Shown here in pieces: positions 15,620 through 22,698 of a stretch of 22,698 bases of DNA. Within the stretch, counting starts at the first letter, position 1. The number at the start of each line of letters is the position of its first letter. Position numbers and translations under genes: made by a program. Below the pieces are notes generated by a model. That model did no database searches and was not told where the DNA came from. It saw nothing but the letters and a program-made list of their open reading frames with translations. Source of the DNA: an uncultured Acetatifactor sp. (GTDB lineage: Bacteria > Bacillota > Clostridia > Lachnospirales > Lachnospiraceae); contig CAJGCP010000034.1 of NCBI GenBank assembly GCA_904501885.1, positions 1-22,698 of the forward strand, written 5' to 3'.

Positions 15620-16747
15620 ATGTTTCGAGTATTAAAACAAGACGGTTTGGCACGCAGAGGGGAGTTTAAAACCGTACATGGTACAATTCAAACGCCTGTA
15701 TTTATGAATGTCGGTACTGTGGCAGCCATAAAGGGGGCCGTGGCAACGTCTGATTTGGAACAGATTAAAACACAGGTGGAACTTTCCAATACCTATCATT
15801 TACATGTCCGTCCCGGAGATAAAATCATAAAGCAATTGGGTGGTTTACATAAATTTATGTCATGGGACAAACCTATTTTGACAGATTCCGGTGGATTTCA
15901 GGTTTTTTCACTGTCTGGGCTTCGTAAAATTAAAGAAGAGGGGGTTTATTTTAATTCCCACATCGACGGTAGAAAAATATTTATGGGTCCGGAAGAGAGT
16001 ATGCAGATACAATCCAATCTTGGTTCTACCATTGCCATGGCTTTCGATGAATGTGCGCCCAGCAAAGCAGATAGGAAATATGTACAGGATTCTGTGGAAC
16101 GGACCACCAGATGGCTGGAAAGATGCAAGAAGGAAATGCAACGCCTGAACAGTTTGGAAGACACGGTCAATCCAAATCAGATGTTATTTGGTATTAATCA
16201 GGGTGCTATTTTTTCTGATATCAGAATAGAACATGCAAAAAGGATTTCCGAGTTTGACTTGGATGGTTATGCAGTGGGTGGACTTGCTGTGGGGGAAACA
16301 CATCAGGAAATGTATCAGATTTTGGATGATGTGATTCCGTATCTTCCCGATCAAAAGCCGAAATATCTTATGGGAGTAGGTACTCCTGCCAATATTTTAG
16401 AAGCGGTGGAGCGTGGAGTGGATTTCTTTGACTGCGTATATCCCTCCCGAAATGGAAGGCATGGACATTTATATACGAATCAGGGAAAGATTAATTTATT
16501 TAATGCACAGTATGAGTTGGATGAGCGCCCCATTGAAGAAGGTTGTCAGTGCCCTGCCTGCAAACGATATTCCAGAGCATACATCCGACATTTGTTAAAG
16601 GCAAAGGAAATGCTAGGAATGCGGCTTTGCGTGCTTCACAATTTGTATTTCTACAACACCATGATGGAAGAGATCAGAGATGCTATAGAAAAGGGAGAAT
16701 TTGCAGAATACAAGAAGAATAAACTATCCGGCATGCAGAATTCTTAA
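15620..16747 (+). CDS. tgt: tRNA-guanine transglycosylase
   Basis: Exchanges guanine-34 for preQ1 in tRNAs with GUN anticodons, a step of queuosine synthesis. The product is 375 residues, standard for bacterial Tgt. Active-site marks: LTDSGGFQVFSLSG (87-100, general base D89), GGLAVGE (220-226) and FDCVYPSRNGRHG (270-282, nucleophile D271). The zinc site is complete: C309, C311, C314 and H340. No queA is adjacent, but yajC follows downstream as in the common queA-tgt-yajC order. A promoter before yajC suggests separate transcription. Confidence 0.97.
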   Translation: MFRVLKQDGLARRGEFKTVHGTIQTPVFMNVGTVAAIKGAVATSDLEQIKTQVELSNTYHLHVRPGDKIIKQLGGLHKFMSWDKPILTDSGGFQVFSLSGLRKIKEEGVYFNSHIDGRKIFMGPEESMQIQSNLGSTIAMAFDECAPSKADRKYVQDSVERTTRWLERCKKEMQRLNSLEDTVNPNQMLFGINQGAIFSDIRIEHAKRISEFDLDGYAVGGLAVGETHQEMYQILDDVIPYLPDQKPKYLMGVGTPANILEAVERGVDFFDCVYPSRNGRHGHLYTNQGKINLFNAQYELDERPIEEGCQCPACKRYSRAYIRHLLKAKEMLGMRLCVLHNLYFYNTMMEEIRDAIEKGEFAEYKKNKLSGMQNS

Positions 16748-16763
16748 ATTAACATAAAAAGAC

Positions 16764-16792
16764 TTGAACTAGAATGATATTTTGTGTACAAT
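16764..16792 (+). promoter_or_regulatory. Sigma-A promoter of yajC
   Basis: TTGAAC (16764-16769), 17 bases, TACAAT (16787-16792). The start of transcription would fall close to 16799, inside the inverted repeat at 16791-16805. The leader to the yajC ATG is about 50 bases. Confidence 0.7.
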
Positions 16793-16805
16793 TCTAAATT
16801 AGAAT
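16791..16805. repeat. Inverted repeat over the yajC transcription start
   Basis: ATTCTAA, one base, TTAGAAT: a perfect 7-bp inverted repeat that begins within the -10 box. A further copy of the half-site (TAGAAT) lies in the promoter spacer at 16770-16775. The position fits a repressor operator, but AT-rich chance symmetry cannot be excluded. Confidence 0.45.
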
Positions 16806-16841
16806 AGAAAATAGTTGATATGGACAGACATATCTTGAAAT

Positions 16842-16846
16842 GGAGG
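16842..16846 (+). promoter_or_regulatory. Ribosome binding site that sets the yajC start
   Basis: GGAGG lies 5 bases before ATG 16852. The in-frame ATG at 16840 overlaps this site itself, so it cannot be the start used with it. Confidence 0.8.
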
Positions 16847-16851
16847 AAAGT

Positions 16852-17175
16852 ATGGGAATTTTAATGACAGCACCCGCACCTACAGGTGATATGGGTGGAG
16901 CGGCTTTGATGCCGATGATTTTGATTTATGCACTTTTGTTTGGCGCAATGTGGTTTTTCTTTATCAGACCACAGAACAAGGAAAAGAAAAGAGTTGCTGC
17001 AATGCTTGCATCTTTGGAAGCAGGAGATTGCGTTATGACAACCTCCGGATTTTACGGAATTGTAATTGATATTGCTGATGATACTGTTATTGTTGAGTTC
17101 GGCAACAATAAGAACTGCCGTATTCCTATGTCCAAGGCAGCAATCAGTAGTGTGGAGAAGCCTACCAACAACTAA
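16852..17175 (+). CDS. yajC: Preprotein translocase accessory subunit YajC
   Basis: 107-residue membrane protein of the Sec holotranslocon. One membrane helix (about residues 20-38, MPMILIYALLFGAMWFFFI) is followed by the diagnostic RPQNKEKKR, then a small soluble domain with DCVMTTSGFYGIVIDI and VIVEFG. The N-terminal stretch is short and rich in Ala, Pro and Gly. In many bacteria yajC is followed by secD and secF; here a strong terminator and leuB follow, so secDF are elsewhere or absent. Its own promoter and terminator make it a single-gene transcript. Confidence 0.93.
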   Translation: MGILMTAPAPTGDMGGAALMPMILIYALLFGAMWFFFIRPQNKEKKRVAAMLASLEAGDCVMTTSGFYGIVIDIADDTVIVEFGNNKNCRIPMSKAAISSVEKPTNN

Positions 17176-17193
17176 TAATCTTGTAAACGAATC

Positions 17194-17227
17194 AAAAAGG
17201 AAGTGTCTGGTTGACATTTCCTTTTTT
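17194..17227 (+). terminator. Strong intrinsic terminator after yajC
   Basis: AAAAAGGAAGTGTC (17194-17207) pairs with GACATTTCCTTTTT (17213-17226) over 14 bp with one G-U pair and the five-base loop TGGTT, ending in a T run to 17227. The A run also makes it plausible as a terminator on the other strand. Confidence 0.9.
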
Positions 17228-17235
17228 GGTATAAT
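17227..17235 (+). promoter_or_regulatory. Possible upstream extended -10 promoter for leuB
   Basis: TGGTATAAT is an extended -10 box with perfect TATAAT. It starts at the last T of the yajC terminator. A perfect TTGACA at 17211-17216, in the terminator hairpin, is only 13 bases away, too close for a normal -35, so the TGn extension would have to carry recognition. Confidence 0.35.
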
Positions 17236-17250
17236 TTTAGAGAGATAATC

Positions 17251-17279
17251 TTGATATATTATGGATTTTAAGGTATTAT
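17251..17279 (+). promoter_or_regulatory. Sigma-A promoter of the leuB-ilvD-ilvB operon
   Basis: TTGATA (17251-17256), 17 bases, TATTAT (17274-17279), 33 bases before the leuB ATG. With so short a leader there is no room for a T-box or a leader-peptide attenuator after this start site. Confidence 0.65.
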
Positions 17280-17312
17280 TAAGGGAAATTATTTTATAGA
17301 TGGCGGTGACAT

Positions 17313-18398
17313 ATGAGATTAAATATTGTATGCATTCCCGGCGACGGAATCGGACCTGAGATTATTACCCAAGCTAAGAAAGTTTTACATAAAGTTGGCG
17401 CAGTGTATGGACACACAATGGGCTTTGAGGATATCCTTATGGGTGGCGCTTCCATCGATGTACATGGTGTGCCCCTCACGGAGGAAGCCATTGCTAAGGC
17501 AAAAGCCGCAGATGCTGTTTTAATGGGATCTATCGGCGGAGATACCACCACATCCCCATGGTATAAATTACCCCCGAATTTGCGTCCCGAGGCAGGGCTT
17601 TTGGGCATTCGCAAGGCACTGAATCTGTTTGCAAATCTCAGGCCTGCGGTTTTGTATGATGAATTGGCAGATGCTTGCCCCCTGAAAGAGGAAATAAGCA
17701 AGTCCGGTTTTGATATGATGATTATGCGCGAATTGACGGGCGGTTTGTATTTTGGCGAGAGAAAGACCATTGAGGAGAATGGCGTCAGAAAAGCAATCGA
17801 CACACTGACCTATGACGAAAATGAAATTCGCAGAATTGCCATCAAAGGCTTTGAAATCGCAATGAAGCGCAATAAAAAGGTGACCAGTGTAGACAAAGCA
17901 AATGTGCTGGATTCTTCCAGACTTTGGAGGAAAGTTGTGGAAGAAGTGGCCGTGGAGTATCCTGAAGTCAAATTAGAACATATGCTTGTGGACAATTGCG
18001 CAATGCAGCTTGTGAAAGATCCTGCTCAGTTTGATGTAATTTTGACAGAGAATATGTTTGGTGATATTTTGTCCGATGAAGCAAGTATGGTGACCGGTTC
18101 TATTGGTATGTTGGCAAGTGCCAGCCTGAACGATACAAAATTTGGTTTATATGAGCCCAGTCATGGCTCTGCGCCTGACATCGCAGGTAAAGATATAGCC
18201 AATCCTATTGCGACCATTTTGAGTGCTGCAATGATGCTGAGATATAGTTTTGATTTGGACAAAGAAGCATCCGCCATTGAAGATGCCGTAAAACAGGTGT
18301 TAAAAGATGGCTATCGCACAGGTGATATTATGTCAGATGGTTGTGTGAAAGTTGGATGTACACAAATGGGAGACCTGTTAGCGGAGCGGATCCGATAG
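17313..18398 (+). CDS. leuB: 3-isopropylmalate dehydrogenase
   Basis: Third enzyme of leucine synthesis: NAD-dependent oxidative decarboxylation of 3-isopropylmalate. The 361 residues match the usual family length. Signatures: CIPGDGIGPEI (7-17), the substrate helix RPEAGLLGIRKALNLFANLRP, VTSVDKANVLDSSRLWR, and NMFGDILSDEASMVTGSIGML with LYEPSHGSAPDIAGKDIANP, which supplies the metal and NAD contacts. The ribosome site is unusual: GGCGGTGA rather than AGGAGG, close to the ATG. leuA, leuC and leuD are not in the window. It is 63 bases before ilvD without a terminator between, so the branched-chain genes are probably one transcript. Confidence 0.96.
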   Translation: MRLNIVCIPGDGIGPEIITQAKKVLHKVGAVYGHTMGFEDILMGGASIDVHGVPLTEEAIAKAKAADAVLMGSIGGDTTTSPWYKLPPNLRPEAGLLGIRKALNLFANLRPAVLYDELADACPLKEEISKSGFDMMIMRELTGGLYFGERKTIEENGVRKAIDTLTYDENEIRRIAIKGFEIAMKRNKKVTSVDKANVLDSSRLWRKVVEEVAVEYPEVKLEHMLVDNCAMQLVKDPAQFDVILTENMFGDILSDEASMVTGSIGMLASASLNDTKFGLYEPSHGSAPDIAGKDIANPIATILSAAMMLRYSFDLDKEASAIEDAVKQVLKDGYRTGDIMSDGCVKVGCTQMGDLLAERIR

Positions 18399-18461
18399 GA
18401 TTTATAAAACATTGAAATCATAATGAAATGTACAAAGAAGTAATTCAAAGGAGTTTAGTGT

Positions 18462-20132
18462 ATGAGAAGTGATTCTGTAAAATGTGGCAATGCGCAGGCA
18501 CCGCATAGAAGTTTGTTTAATGCCTTGGGGTATACGGAAGAAGAACGCAGACGCCCCATGATTGGTATTGTCAGCTCGTATAATGAAATTGTACCCGGTC
18601 ATATGAATTTAGATAAGATTACAGAGGCTGTGAAGCTTGGAGTTGCAATGGCCGGCGGTATGCCTGTGGTTTTCCCTGCGATTGCTGTCTGTGATGGTAT
18701 TGCAATGGGACATATTGGAATGAAATATTCACTGGTTACAAGAGATTTGATTGCCGACAGTACGGAATGTATGGCACTGGCTCATGGATTTGACGGCCTG
18801 GTTTGTATTCCCAACTGTGATAAAAACGTTCCCGGTTTATTGATGGCTGCAGCAAGAGTGAATATCCCCACAATCTTTGTTTCCGGAGGACCTATGTTAG
18901 CCGGACGCATCGATGGACATAAGACCAGTTTGTCTTCTATGTTTGAGGCAGTTGGAAGTGTGGCCGCAGGAACGATGACTCAGGAAAAGTTGTGCGAATT
19001 TGAGCAGAAGGCCTGCCCCACCTGTGGTTCTTGCTCGGGAATGTATACTGCTAATTCCATGAATTGCCTGACAGAGGCAATTGGTATGGGATTGCAGGGA
19101 AATGGTACGGTACCTGCTGTGTATTCCGAGAGAATCCGTCTTGCCAAGCACGCCGGTATGAAGATTATGGAACTGGTAGAAAAGGACATCAAACCCCGCG
19201 ATATTATGACAAAAGAAGCGTTTATGAATGCTTTGACAGTGGATATGGCATTGGGATGCTCCACCAATTCCATGTTACATTTGCCTGCTATCGCAAGAGA
19301 AGCAGGAGTGGATTTGGATTTGGATTGGGCCAATGAACTTTCTGCTGTGACACCGAATCTATGCCATCTCGCACCAGCCGGCCCTACTTATATGGAAGAT
19401 TTGAATGAAGCTGGTGGTGTATACGCTGTCATGAATGAACTGACTAAGAAAAACCTCTTACATCTGGATTGTATGACGGTGAACGGTACAACCATAGGTG
19501 AAAACATAAAGAATTGCCTGAATAAGAATCCCGAAGTGATTCGTCCTGTAGAAAATCCCTATTCCGAGACAGGAGGCATCGCAATATTAAAAGGTAATTT
19601 GGCGCCTGATAGCGGCGTAGTAAAGCGTTCTGCTGTGGTTCCTGAAATGTTGGTGCATGAAGGCCCTGCACGTGTGTTTGATTGTGAAGAAGATGCCATT
19701 GAAGCCATTAAGGGCGGCAAGATTGTTGCAGGAGATGTTGTTGTCATCCGCTATGAAGGACCGAAGGGCGGTCCCGGAATGAGAGAAATGCTGAATCCCA
19801 CCTCAGCCATTGCAGGTATGGGACTTGGTTCCAGTGTAGCGTTGATCACGGATGGCCGTTTTTCCGGTGCATCAAGAGGTGCATCTATCGGGCATGTATC
19901 TCCGGAGGCGGCAGTAGGAGGCCCCATTGCTCTTGTGGAAGAGGGCGATATGATTCGTATCGATATTCCTGCCAACAAATTGGATGTACTTGTTTCTGAT
20001 GAAACACTTGCTGAAAGAAGAAAGAATTGGCAACCCAGAGAACCCAAAGTTACCACAGGATATTTGTCCAGATATCGTGAACTTGTCACCAGTGGCAACA
20101 AAGGTGCAGTGTTGGAAGTGCCTACAAAATAA
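18462..20132 (+). CDS. ilvD: Dihydroxy-acid dehydratase
   Basis: Dehydrates 2,3-dihydroxy acids to 2-keto acids in valine and isoleucine synthesis (and feeds leucine). The 556 residues are standard. Iron-sulphur and Mg marks: PNCDKNVPG (117-125, C119) and CPTCGSCSGMYTANSMNCL (185-203, C191). At the position where [2Fe-2S] dehydratases of this family carry a third Cys (PCNxH), this protein reads VPGHMNL (44-50) with Gly, as E. coli IlvD does. This points to the oxygen-labile [4Fe-4S] type, fitting an anaerobe. The C-terminal RYEGPKGGPGMREML and TDGRFSGA segments are typical. AAAGGAG precedes the ATG by 8 bases. ilvB follows after 20 bases. Confidence 0.96.
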   Translation: MRSDSVKCGNAQAPHRSLFNALGYTEEERRRPMIGIVSSYNEIVPGHMNLDKITEAVKLGVAMAGGMPVVFPAIAVCDGIAMGHIGMKYSLVTRDLIADSTECMALAHGFDGLVCIPNCDKNVPGLLMAAARVNIPTIFVSGGPMLAGRIDGHKTSLSSMFEAVGSVAAGTMTQEKLCEFEQKACPTCGSCSGMYTANSMNCLTEAIGMGLQGNGTVPAVYSERIRLAKHAGMKIMELVEKDIKPRDIMTKEAFMNALTVDMALGCSTNSMLHLPAIAREAGVDLDLDWANELSAVTPNLCHLAPAGPTYMEDLNEAGGVYAVMNELTKKNLLHLDCMTVNGTTIGENIKNCLNKNPEVIRPVENPYSETGGIAILKGNLAPDSGVVKRSAVVPEMLVHEGPARVFDCEEDAIEAIKGGKIVAGDVVVIRYEGPKGGPGMREMLNPTSAIAGMGLGSSVALITDGRFSGASRGASIGHVSPEAAVGGPIALVEEGDMIRIDIPANKLDVLVSDETLAERRKNWQPREPKVTTGYLSRYRELVTSGNKGAVLEVPTK

Positions 20133-20152
20133 CCATAATACGGAGATGAAAT

Positions 20153-21823
20153 ATGTTATTGAATGGTTCTGAAATATTAGTGGAATGTTTGAAAGAGCAA
20201 GGGGTAGATACAGTATTTGGGTATCCCGGCGGTGCGATTTTAAATATCTACGATGCTTTATATAAACACAGTGATGAAATTTGTCATATTTTAACTTCAC
20301 ACGAACAAGGAGCTGCTCATGCGGCAGATGGTTATGCAAGGGCCACCGGTAAGGTTGGCGTTTGCCTTGCCACCAGCGGTCCCGGTGCCACAAATCTTGT
20401 GACCGGTATTGCTACGGCATATATGGATTCAGTACCCATGGTTGCCATCACTGCAAATGTGGCATTACCTATGCTTGGAAAGGATAGTTTTCAGGAAGTG
20501 GATATTGCCGGCGTCACCATGCCTATCACCAAACATGGATACATTGTCAAGAAGGTGGAAGATTTGGCGGACACCATCCGCAGTGCTTTTGTCATAGCAA
20601 AGAGCGGCAGACCAGGTCCTGTATTGGTGGACATTACCAAAGATGCCACTGCAAATATGTGTGAATATACGCCCATGAAGCCTGTGGAAGCAAATAGAAA
20701 AGCAGAGTTTTCAGAAGCAGAAATTGACCGCATTGTAGAACTTCTTGAAACATCAGAGAGGCCTTTTATTTATCTTGGCGGTGGCGCCATATCATCAGGT
20801 GCATATGAAGAAGTGGCTACATTTGCAGAATTGGTAGATGCACCGGTTTGCGATACCTTGCTTGGCAAAGGTGGCTTTGATGGAAACAGTGATAGATATA
20901 CAGGTATGATAGGTATGCACGGCACCAAGGCTTCTAATCTAGGTGTAAGCAAATGTGATGCCTTGATTGCATTAGGCGCAAGGTTTTCTGACCGCGTAAT
21001 CGGCAATCCCAAGCGCTTTGCAGAGGATGCAAAGATTATACATATTGATGTGGATGCTGCTGAGATCAATAAGAATATCAGAGCTGATATCGGTGTTGTT
21101 GGCGATTTGAAGATGGTCTTACAGGCAATCAATCAAAAACTATCGCAACAAAATCATCCGTTGTGGATGGACGAAATCAAAGCATTGAAGGAAAAGTATC
21201 CACTGAAATATAAGGAAGATCAATTGTCCTGCCCTTATGTGATTGAAACGATAGATAAGGTGACCAAGGGAGAAGCGATTATTACCACTGATGTTGGACA
21301 ACATCAGATGTGGGCAGCGCAGTTTTATCATTATACGAAACCACGCACATTTCTTTCTTCCGGTGGATTAGGTACCATGGGATACGGATTGGGAGCCTGC
21401 ATTGGTGCCAAGATGGGACAGCCGGATAAGATATGCATCAACATAGCCGGTGATGGTTGTTTCCGTATGAATATGAATGAATTGGCAACTGCCAGCAGAC
21501 ATCAGATTCCTATTATTCAAGTAGTAATTAATAACCATGTGCTTGGTATGGTACGTCAATGGCAAACCTTGTTCTATGACAAACGGTATTCCCAAACAGT
21601 GCTCGATACAAAAGTAGATTATTGTAAGGTAGCAGAGGCACTTGGCTGTACAGCAATCCGTGTAACCACCAAGGAAGAAGTGAAACCGGCCTTTGAAAGA
21701 GCGCTTGCTTTAAATGGACCTGTGTTAATTGAGTGTGTGATTCCAGAAGATGACAAGGTGTTTCCTATGGTTCCTGCCGGAGCTCCTATTTCTGAAGTGT
21801 TCGATGGAGATGATATCAAATAA
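20153..21823 (+). CDS. ilvB: Acetolactate synthase large (catalytic) subunit
   Basis: ThDP-dependent condensation of pyruvate with pyruvate or 2-ketobutyrate, the first common step to valine and isoleucine. It has 556 residues. Marks: FGYPGGAIL (22-30), catalytic Glu at 51 in HEQGAAHAADGYARATGKVG, DSFQEVDI (111-118), and the ThDP/Mg motif GDG (433-435) to NN (460-461). The C-terminal PVLIECVIPEDDKVFPMVPAG is typical of biosynthetic AHAS rather than the catabolic AlsS. The small regulatory subunit ilvN/ilvH is not next to it; serC follows. If ilvN is absent, valine feedback would be affected, but it may be elsewhere in the genome. Confidence 0.95.
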   Translation: MLLNGSEILVECLKEQGVDTVFGYPGGAILNIYDALYKHSDEICHILTSHEQGAAHAADGYARATGKVGVCLATSGPGATNLVTGIATAYMDSVPMVAITANVALPMLGKDSFQEVDIAGVTMPITKHGYIVKKVEDLADTIRSAFVIAKSGRPGPVLVDITKDATANMCEYTPMKPVEANRKAEFSEAEIDRIVELLETSERPFIYLGGGAISSGAYEEVATFAELVDAPVCDTLLGKGGFDGNSDRYTGMIGMHGTKASNLGVSKCDALIALGARFSDRVIGNPKRFAEDAKIIHIDVDAAEINKNIRADIGVVGDLKMVLQAINQKLSQQNHPLWMDEIKALKEKYPLKYKEDQLSCPYVIETIDKVTKGEAIITTDVGQHQMWAAQFYHYTKPRTFLSSGGLGTMGYGLGACIGAKMGQPDKICINIAGDGCFRMNMNELATASRHQIPIIQVVINNHVLGMVRQWQTLFYDKRYSQTVLDTKVDYCKVAEALGCTAIRVTTKEEVKPAFERALALNGPVLIECVIPEDDKVFPMVPAGAPISEVFDGDDIK

Positions 21824-21849
21824 AATCTCAAAATAATTTAATGATGTAG

Positions 21850-21878
21850 TTGACTAAAGCGATAAATTGTACTATTCT
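21850..21878 (+). promoter_or_regulatory. Candidate promoter of serC
   Basis: TTGACT (21850-21855), 17 bases, TATTCT (21873-21878). The -35 is good and the -10 moderate. I see no terminator between the ilvB stop (21823) and serC, so read-through from the branched-chain operon is also possible. Confidence 0.5.
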
Positions 21879-21911
21879 AATTCTATTATTTGAAATTTGG
21901 AGGTAGTAATT

Positions 21912-22698
21912 ATGGCAAGAGTATATAATTTTTCGGCAGGACCCGCCGTATTGCCTGAAGAAGTTCTAAAAGAAGCAGCAGCAGAAATGCTTGATTATAA
22001 CGGCACCGGAATGTCAGTGATGGAAATGAGTCATCGCAGCAAAGCCTATGAGACCATCATCAAAGAAGCGGAAGCTGATTTGCGTGAATTAATGAATATT
22101 CCTGACAATTATAAAGTGCTCTTTCTGCAAGGCGGCGCACATCAGCAGTTTGCTATGGTTCCCATGAATTTGATGAAAAACGGTGTTGCAGATTACATCG
22201 TTACCGGTCAGTGGGCAAAGAGAGCATTCCAAGAAGCTTCTATCTACGGAAAGGCTAATAAAGTAGCCACCTCTGAAGATGCAACTTTTTCCTATATTCC
22301 CGACTGTTCAGATTTGCCAATCAGCGAGGATGCAGATTATGTTTACATCTGTGAAAACAATACCATCTATGGCACCAAATTCAAAACGCTTCCCAACACA
22401 AAGGGTAAAGTTTTGGTTTCCGATATGTCCAGTTGTATTCTTTCAGAGCCTGTAGATGTGACCAAGTATGGAATTATCTACGCAGGCGTTCAGAAGAATA
22501 TCGGACCTGCAGGTGTTGTGATCGTGATTATCCGCGAGGATTTGATTACAGAGGATGTACTTCCCGGTACTCCCACCATGCTTCGTTACAAAACCCATAG
22601 CGACAATGATTCCCTGTATAATACTCCTCCTGCATACGGAATTTATATTTGTGGTAAAGTCTTTAAATGGCTGAAGAAACAGGGCGGTTTGGAAGCGA
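21912..22698 (+). CDS. serC: Phosphoserine aminotransferase (3' end cut by the window)
   Basis: PLP enzyme converting 3-phosphohydroxypyruvate to phosphoserine in serine synthesis; it also has a role in pyridoxine synthesis in some bacteria. The first 262 residues are present of about 360 expected. Marks: VYNFSAGPAVLPEEVL at the N-terminus, EMSHRSKAYE (38-47), LQGGAHQQFAM, NTIYGTKF, and the PLP lysine K195 in AGVQKNIGPAGV. GGAGG lies 8 bases before the ATG. The frame is open to the last base, so the end lies outside. serA often follows serC in such bacteria but cannot be checked here. Confidence 0.96.
   Translation, partial: MARVYNFSAGPAVLPEEVLKEAAAEMLDYNGTGMSVMEMSHRSKAYETIIKEAEADLRELMNIPDNYKVLFLQGGAHQQFAMVPMNLMKNGVADYIVTGQWAKRAFQEASIYGKANKVATSEDATFSYIPDCSDLPISEDADYVYICENNTIYGTKFKTLPNTKGKVLVSDMSSCILSEPVDVTKYGIIYAGVQKNIGPAGVVIVIIREDLITEDVLPGTPTMLRYKTHSDNDSLYNTPPAYGIYICGKVFKWLKKQGGLEA

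Noticed and set aside
17228..17312. T-box or amino-acid riboswitch before leuB
   Set aside because: Only about 85 bases lie between the yajC terminator and leuB, with no specifier-loop or antiterminator structure; too short for a T-box.
17294..17803. 169-codon minus-strand open frame over the leuB start
   Set aside because: Antisense to leuB and its leader, no recognisable protein features, no minus-strand promoter or ribosome site seen.
19872..20393. 173-codon minus-strand open frame across ilvD and ilvB
   Set aside because: Spans the end of one conserved gene and the start of another; product has no family pattern.

Overview
The window looks like ordinary chromosome from an anaerobic, low-to-moderate-GC Firmicute, most probably a Lachnospiraceae-type member of the Clostridia. 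This rests on strong AGGAGG-type ribosome binding sites, sigma-A promoters, an [FeFe] hydrogenase, a DUF1292 protein, a PotC-PotD fusion and an oxygen-labile-type IlvD. The family placement is inference, since no rRNA or other marker is present. I see no mobile element, CRISPR array, tRNA or rRNA. No stretch longer than about 150 bases lacks a gene.

Layout. (1) 1-6459, plus strand: the tail of an unidentified gene, 5-formyltetrahydrofolate cyclo-ligase, proA, a multi-cluster [FeFe] hydrogenase, gltX and a compact UvrD-type helicase. Most of these overlap or abut, so they look like one operon. (2) 6156-7888, minus strand: a CapA-family extracytoplasmic protein and a DUF1292 protein. The DUF1292 gene has its own promoter inside the capA end and an intrinsic terminator inside the helicase coding sequence. 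The helicase reading frame runs on antisense through most of the DUF1292 gene. (3) 7952-8921, plus strand: a DUF5662-like gene and an 84-codon Cys/His/Asn-rich small protein, closed by a terminator. (4) 8931-13314: a polyamine-type ABC transporter made of PotA with a large insertion in its C-terminal part, PotB, and PotC fused to the PotD binding protein. (5) 13348-16747: a beta-propeller lactonase-family protein, aroC (chorismate synthase) and tgt (queuosine tRNA modification). (6) 16764-17227: a single yajC with its own promoter and terminator and no secDF behind it. (7) 17227-22698: the branched-chain amino acid genes leuB, ilvD and ilvB, then serC with its own likely promoter, cut by the window end.

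Together the genes cover amino-acid synthesis (proline, aromatic, Leu/Ile/Val, serine), one-carbon folate metabolism, fermentative H2 metabolism, translation (GluRS, Tgt), protein export and polyamine uptake.

I did not find a clearly new multi-gene system. The points most worth a second look are the convergent helicase/DUF1292 overlap with its embedded terminator, the apparent lack of a 2B subdomain in that helicase, the insertion in PotA, and the small Cys/His-rich protein.
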